The position numbers and the translations under genes were made by a program. Shown here one piece after another: positions 32,799 to 36,227 of a stretch of 36,227 nt of DNA. Origin of the DNA: Natrinema soli. Its GTDB lineage: Archaea > Halobacteriota > Halobacteria > Halobacteriales > Natrialbaceae. Each line of letters opens with the position of its first letter. The first letter of the stretch is position 1. The stretch covers positions 1-36,227 of the forward strand of contig NZ_JAQIVI010000618.1 of assembly GCF_028618695.1 (NCBI RefSeq), read 5' to 3'. Below the pieces are notes generated by a model. That model did not search any database. It worked only from the letters and a program-made list of their open reading frames with translations, and was not told the origin of the DNA.

Positions 32799-35372
32799 AT
32801 GAACGCAGACGATAGCCTGCCGGACCAGGCAGATACCGTTATCGTCGGTGCTGGTATCGTCGGGTGCAATCTGGCGTATCAGCTCACCGAACTCGGCCGG
32901 GACGACATCGTCGTTGTCGACAAGGGGCCGATGCCGACGACTGGAGGATCCTCCAGCCACGCGCCGGGAATCATGTTCCAGACCGCCGAGTCGAAGATTC
33001 TCTCGAAGTTCGCCAAGTACAGCCGTACCCTGTACTCTGATCTGGAGGACGACGACGGCGTTCAGGCCTACAACGAAGTTGGTGGTATCGAGGTCGCGCG
33101 GAGCGATGAGCGGATGGACTACCTGCAGCGCCGCGTCGAGTGGGCCCAGTCCTGGGGGCTCCCGAACCCGGAGATTCTCTCGCCCGAGGAAGTCGAAGAG
33201 AAACTACCGCTCGTCGATACCAACGAGATCCAGGGAGGGTACTACTCGCCGACAGACGGCCAGGTATCCGGTGTCGTCGCATGCGCTGCCCTCGCCCGCG
33301 AGGCCATGGATCGGGGAGCAAAGTTCGTTCCGCACACCCGCACCGAAGACGTCGAGACCGAGAACGGGTCGGTCAGCTCGGTGATCACCGAAAACGGGAC
33401 GATCGAGTGTAACGAAGTCGTCATCGCGACGAATATCTGGGCGCGTCAGCTGGGCGAGAAACTCGACGTTCACCTCCCGGTGACGCCGGTCGAACACCAG
33501 TACACGATGACCGAACCGCTCGAGGAACTCGCCGACAACCGGATCGACGTCAGCGATCACCCCTTGTATGAGAACTACAAGGACGTCTCCGGAGACAAAG
33601 TCGACCGCCTGCTCGCGGGTCCTGACCGGCCGATCCTCCGCGATCAGGACAACGCGATGTACTTCCGGACGCACGGGGACTCCTACGGAATCGGGTCGTA
33701 CAACCACGAATCCGTCGTGCCCGACCCCCAGGACCTCGGCGACAACGAGGAAGACGCTGAACAGGGCTCGATCCACGAGTTCACCGAGTACCATATGAAC
33801 AACGCAACGCACCCGGATCGACCGGACAAGGCCCCGCGACAGGCCAGCGACGAACTGTTACCGGCCACTGAGGGGAGGGAACTCGAACACAAGTACAACG
33901 GCATGTTCGCGGAGTCCCCCAACGGCCTGCCGGTGATGGGCCCGGTCCAGAAGTACGACGGTCTCTGGACTGCGGCAGCCATCTGGGTGACTCACGCCGG
34001 TGGCGCTGGCAAAGCTCTCGCCGAGTGGATGGAGAACGGCGTCCCCCGCCTTCCTGACGGGCCGATCGGTCTCCGTCACTGCAACGTCAATCGGTTCGAC
34101 GCCCACGAAGGCAGCTGGGACTTCGCTCGAGACATCGGTGGCGAGGAGTACCGCATCGTCTACAACATCATGCACCCGAAGTGGGTGTGGACGGACCACC
34201 AGCGCGACATCCGCCGCACGCCGATGTACCACAGCCACAAGGAACTCGACGCCGAGCTGTGGGCCGAAGCCGGCTGGGAGGAGCCCCACTGGTTCGATTC
34301 AAACGCCGACTTGCTCGCCGAGTACGGTGATCAGATCCCGGACCGTGAGGGCTGGGAAGATAAGTACTGGTCGCCCATCGAGGGTGCAGAGACACTCCAC
34401 GTCCGTAACAAGGTCGGCCTCCACGATATGACGTCGTTCAACAAGATGGAAGTTATCGGAAGCGACGCCGGGGACTTCATCCAGCACCTCTGTACGAACG
34501 ACATGGACCTCGACGTCGGCGATGTCCGGTACACCCTGATGTGTAACGAGAACGGTGGCGTCCGCGCGGACATCACCGTTACGCGCGTCGACGACGACCG
34601 CTACCTCCTCCTGACGACCGGTCGCGAGGTCGGAAATAACCACGTGGCGTGGGTCAGCGATCAGTCCCCCGAAGACGTGGTCGTCAACGACGTTACCTCC
34701 AGCCTGGCGGCGATGGTCTGTACCGGTCCGAACGCGCGGAAGGTGCTCTCGAAGGTGACGGACGTGGACCTCTCCGACGAGGCGTTCCCGTTCTTCACGA
34801 GTCAGCAGTTCTTCATCAAGAACGTACCCGTTACCGCGCTCCGGGTCTCCTACGCCGGCGAACTCGGTTGGGAGTTCTACACACCCTCCGAGTACGGCGA
34901 GCAGCTCTGGGAGCATCTCATGGACGCCGGCGAAGAGTACGACATTCGTCCGTACGGCAACGGCGCGCTAGACGCGCTGCGCATCGAGAAGGGCTTCCGG
35001 CTGTGGGGGGAGGACCTCCACACCGAGCACAACCCCTATGAAGCGGGCCTCGGGTGGGCCGTCGACCTGGAGACCGACTTCATCGGGAAGGAAGCGGTCG
35101 TTGAAGCAGCCGAGGGTAACAACATCGACCACAAGGTTGCATGCCTGACCCTCAACGACGAGGAGGCGACGATCCTCCCCCACCGTCCGGTCCTCGACGG
35201 TGACGACCCGATCGGCTACGTGCACAGCGCTGAGTACGGATACACAGTCGGCGCCTGCGTCGTCTACACGTACCTCCCGCCGGAGTACGCGGAGCCCGGG
35301 ACCGAACTCGAGATCCAGTACGAGGGCGAACGGTACGACGCGACCGTTCGCGAGGAGCCGCTACTCGATTAA
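32799..35372 (+). CDS. Dimethylglycine/sarcosine dehydrogenase-like flavoprotein with GcvT (aminomethyltransferase) domains
   Basis: This is an 857-residue protein from ATG 32799 (MNADDSLPDQADTVIVGAGI). The N-terminal FAD-binding oxidase domain has VGAGIVG (16-22), and GGSSSHAPG places His54 where relatives attach FAD covalently. The central part (about 390-470) links to a GcvT-type folate-binding domain (about 480-750), with ALRVSYAGELGWEFYTPSEY and GALDALRIEKGFRLWGEDL. A GcvT C-terminal barrel ends the protein. Such enzymes oxidise N-methyl groups of dimethylglycine or sarcosine and pass the C1 unit to THF, forming methylene-THF. Without THF they release formaldehyde. FolCP, PurU and the formaldehyde dehydrogenase upstream fit both outcomes. 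Translation is intact and acidic. Exact substrate unknown. Confidence 0.9.
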   Translation: MNADDSLPDQADTVIVGAGIVGCNLAYQLTELGRDDIVVVDKGPMPTTGGSSSHAPGIMFQTAESKILSKFAKYSRTLYSDLEDDDGVQAYNEVGGIEVARSDERMDYLQRRVEWAQSWGLPNPEILSPEEVEEKLPLVDTNEIQGGYYSPTDGQVSGVVACAALAREAMDRGAKFVPHTRTEDVETENGSVSSVITENGTIECNEVVIATNIWARQLGEKLDVHLPVTPVEHQYTMTEPLEELADNRIDVSDHPLYENYKDVSGDKVDRLLAGPDRPILRDQDNAMYFRTHGDSYGIGSYNHESVVPDPQDLGDNEEDAEQGSIHEFTEYHMNNATHPDRPDKAPRQASDELLPATEGRELEHKYNGMFAESPNGLPVMGPVQKYDGLWTAAAIWVTHAGGAGKALAEWMENGVPRLPDGPIGLRHCNVNRFDAHEGSWDFARDIGGEEYRIVYNIMHPKWVWTDHQRDIRRTPMYHSHKELDAELWAEAGWEEPHWFDSNADLLAEYGDQIPDREGWEDKYWSPIEGAETLHVRNKVGLHDMTSFNKMEVIGSDAGDFIQHLCTNDMDLDVGDVRYTLMCNENGGVRADITVTRVDDDRYLLLTTGREVGNNHVAWVSDQSPEDVVVNDVTSSLAAMVCTGPNARKVLSKVTDVDLSDEAFPFFTSQQFFIKNVPVTALRVSYAGELGWEFYTPSEYGEQLWEHLMDAGEEYDIRPYGNGALDALRIEKGFRLWGEDLHTEHNPYEAGLGWAVDLETDFIGKEAVVEAAEGNNIDHKVACLTLNDEEATILPHRPVLDGDDPIGYVHSAEYGYTVGACVVYTYLPPEYAEPGTELEIQYEGERYDATVREEPLLD

Positions 35373-35412
35373 AAAGAGCGCACTCGACGGCGCACTGGGG
35401 TCTATCGTCTGA

Positions 35413-35423
35413 TTTTTTATTTT
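35413..35423 (+). terminator. T-rich termination signal after the flavoprotein gene
   Basis: TTTTTTATTTT begins 40 bases after the stop at 35372. Archaeal RNA polymerase terminates at such T-runs. Confidence 0.4.
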
Positions 35424-35751
35424 CCTTCGACGGGATCGACTCTCTGCTGTGCGATCAGAGGGACTATCGCCATCGGAAATTGATAGTCTATTCGCACTTC
35501 GATTGGCGAGACCTAGTCTACCCGGCAGTTGGCCACGAGTTCGTCAGTGACAGTGGTGGTCCAATCCGTGACGCGACGTCTCATGGGAGTCCCGGCGAGG
35601 TCGGTGACCGCCTTGTCCGGTTCGCCGAAGTGCGTTGAACGGCTGCCGGCGATAATGAGGCGCGCGCATGCACGGTCGTCCGCGCGGCACTGTACGAAGC
35701 TTCGTCGGAGACGGGGTACTCTTTTACACCGGAAGCGGATACGTCCAACCG
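35424..35751. other. Intergenic region before the AOR gene
   Basis: No gene is seen. CTTTTACA at 35721-35728 is a TATA-like box 24 nt ahead of ATG 35752. Confidence 0.45.
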
Positions 35752-36227
35752 ATGCACCTTCGCGCACCCGACCGACTCCTCCGCGTGGATCTCTCGACGG
35801 AGTCGGTAGAACGCGTTTCCGTCCCGGACGAGTGGCGACGACGCTACGTCGGTGGCAAGGGTCTCGGAGCGCGGTACCTCTACGAAGAGCTGGACGCCGG
35901 TACAGACCCGCTCGGGCCGAACAACGTCCTGCTGTTCATGGTCGGCCCGGTCTCGGGACTTCTTCCGGGAGAGAGCCGCTACGCAGCTATCACGAAGTCC
36001 CCTCTGACCGGGAGTTTCCTTGACTCGTACGCCGGAGGGACGTTCCCGGCAGTGCTCGCGGGCGCGTTACACGACGCCGGCGGCATCCTCGTCACCGGCC
36101 GGGCGTCAGAGCCAATCCGACTCGTCGTGGCGGACGGTGACGTGGATATCGAGTCGGCCGAGACCTGGGGAGAGGGTACCGTCACCACTGACAAGCATTT
36201 TTCCGACGCCGCGGTCGCCTGTGTCGG
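35752..36227 (+). CDS. Aldehyde:ferredoxin oxidoreductase (tungsten enzyme), N-terminal part, cut by the window end
   Basis: ATG 35752 (MHLRAPDRLLRVDLSTESVE) opens a frame that runs off the window after 158 codons. Its start is supported by a TATA-like box 24 nt upstream. The visible part is the AOR N-terminal domain: RYVGGKGLGARYLYEEL, then FMVGPVSGLLPGESRYAAIT, KSPLTGSFLDSYAGGTFPAV and DAGGILVTGRASEPI. These residues bind the tungstopterin cofactor. The cysteines for the [4Fe-4S] cluster lie beyond the window. AOR-family enzymes oxidise aldehydes, including formaldehyde, with ferredoxin as acceptor. Here it could remove formaldehyde from demethylation, but several haloarchaeal AORs have other substrates. 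Confidence 0.9.
   Translation, partial: MHLRAPDRLLRVDLSTESVERVSVPDEWRRRYVGGKGLGARYLYEELDAGTDPLGPNNVLLFMVGPVSGLLPGESRYAAITKSPLTGSFLDSYAGGTFPAVLAGALHDAGGILVTGRASEPIRLVVADGDVDIESAETWGEGTVTTDKHFSDAAVACV

Noticed and set aside
35413..35423. T-run after the flavoprotein gene as part of a strong hairpin terminator
   Set aside because: I find no convincing stem ahead of it. Only the T-run is reported, at low confidence.
1..36227. CRISPR arrays, tRNA or rRNA genes
   Set aside because: No regularly spaced repeats and no tRNA-like or rRNA segments were noticed on either strand. This was a by-eye reading, and a covariance search was not possible.

Overview
The window is haloarchaeal DNA. The proteins are strongly acidic and GC-rich. 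Most starts lie about 24-30 nt below a TATA-like box, as expected for leaderless mRNAs. Several families are typical of Halobacteria: RdfA, the archaeal SMC-related protein, a FolC-FolP fusion, Bat-type HTH proteins and GvpH. I cannot name the genus from sequence alone.

Region 1 (1 to about 10.5 kb) is an accessory, plasmid-like and partly decayed zone. It opens with the end of an IS6-family element that cuts an ArdC-like antirestriction gene. It then holds a wHTH/PIN toxin-antitoxin pair, small plasmid-type genes preceded by a repeated CCCCTC..GAGGG leader motif, a lone GvpH-like Hsp20 protein, small zinc-ribbon proteins and a second toxin-antitoxin-like pair (HTH plus TumE-like). A three-gene operon (two regulators plus a PhaB/FabG reductase) follows. 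A complete IS6-family element with an exact 8-bp target duplication and a dead transposase closes the region.

Region 2 (10.5-14.1 kb) has a Bat-type HTH regulator and the RdfA plus SMC-related ATPase pair, linked to cell shape or chromosome organisation.

Region 3 (14.2-22.2 kb) is a folate and one-carbon block: FolCP (folylpolyglutamate synthase/dihydropteroate synthase), AlaX editing protein, a 45-residue ORF coupled to PurU (formyl-THF deformylase), a CobW/G3E GTPase and a zinc formaldehyde dehydrogenase.

Region 4 (22.2-36.2 kb) looks like a methylated-amine catabolic block: two Rieske-type oxygenase paralogs, a zinc-finger/winged-helix protein, a large acidic HTH protein, a creatininase-family hydrolase, an HbpS/GlcG-like protein, a dimethylglycine/sarcosine dehydrogenase-like flavoprotein with GcvT domains, and the start of a tungsten aldehyde:ferredoxin oxidoreductase. 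A plausible flow is that N-methyl compounds (betaines, creatinine/creatine, dimethylglycine, sarcosine) are demethylated, formaldehyde is oxidised by the dehydrogenase or AOR, and THF-bound carbon is released as formate by PurU, with FolCP supplying the folate. This is inference from gene content.

The most striking observation is the Rieske pair. The copy at 23137-24147 has an intact frame and a TATA box, but has lost the Rieske [2Fe-2S] ligands by one Cys-to-Ser change and a deletion of about 41 residues. Its 217-residue catalytic half is identical in protein to the complete copy at 27730-28863. The DNA of that half differs at about 16 positions, all synonymous by my reading. That suggests a conserved Rieske-less subunit rather than a dead gene.
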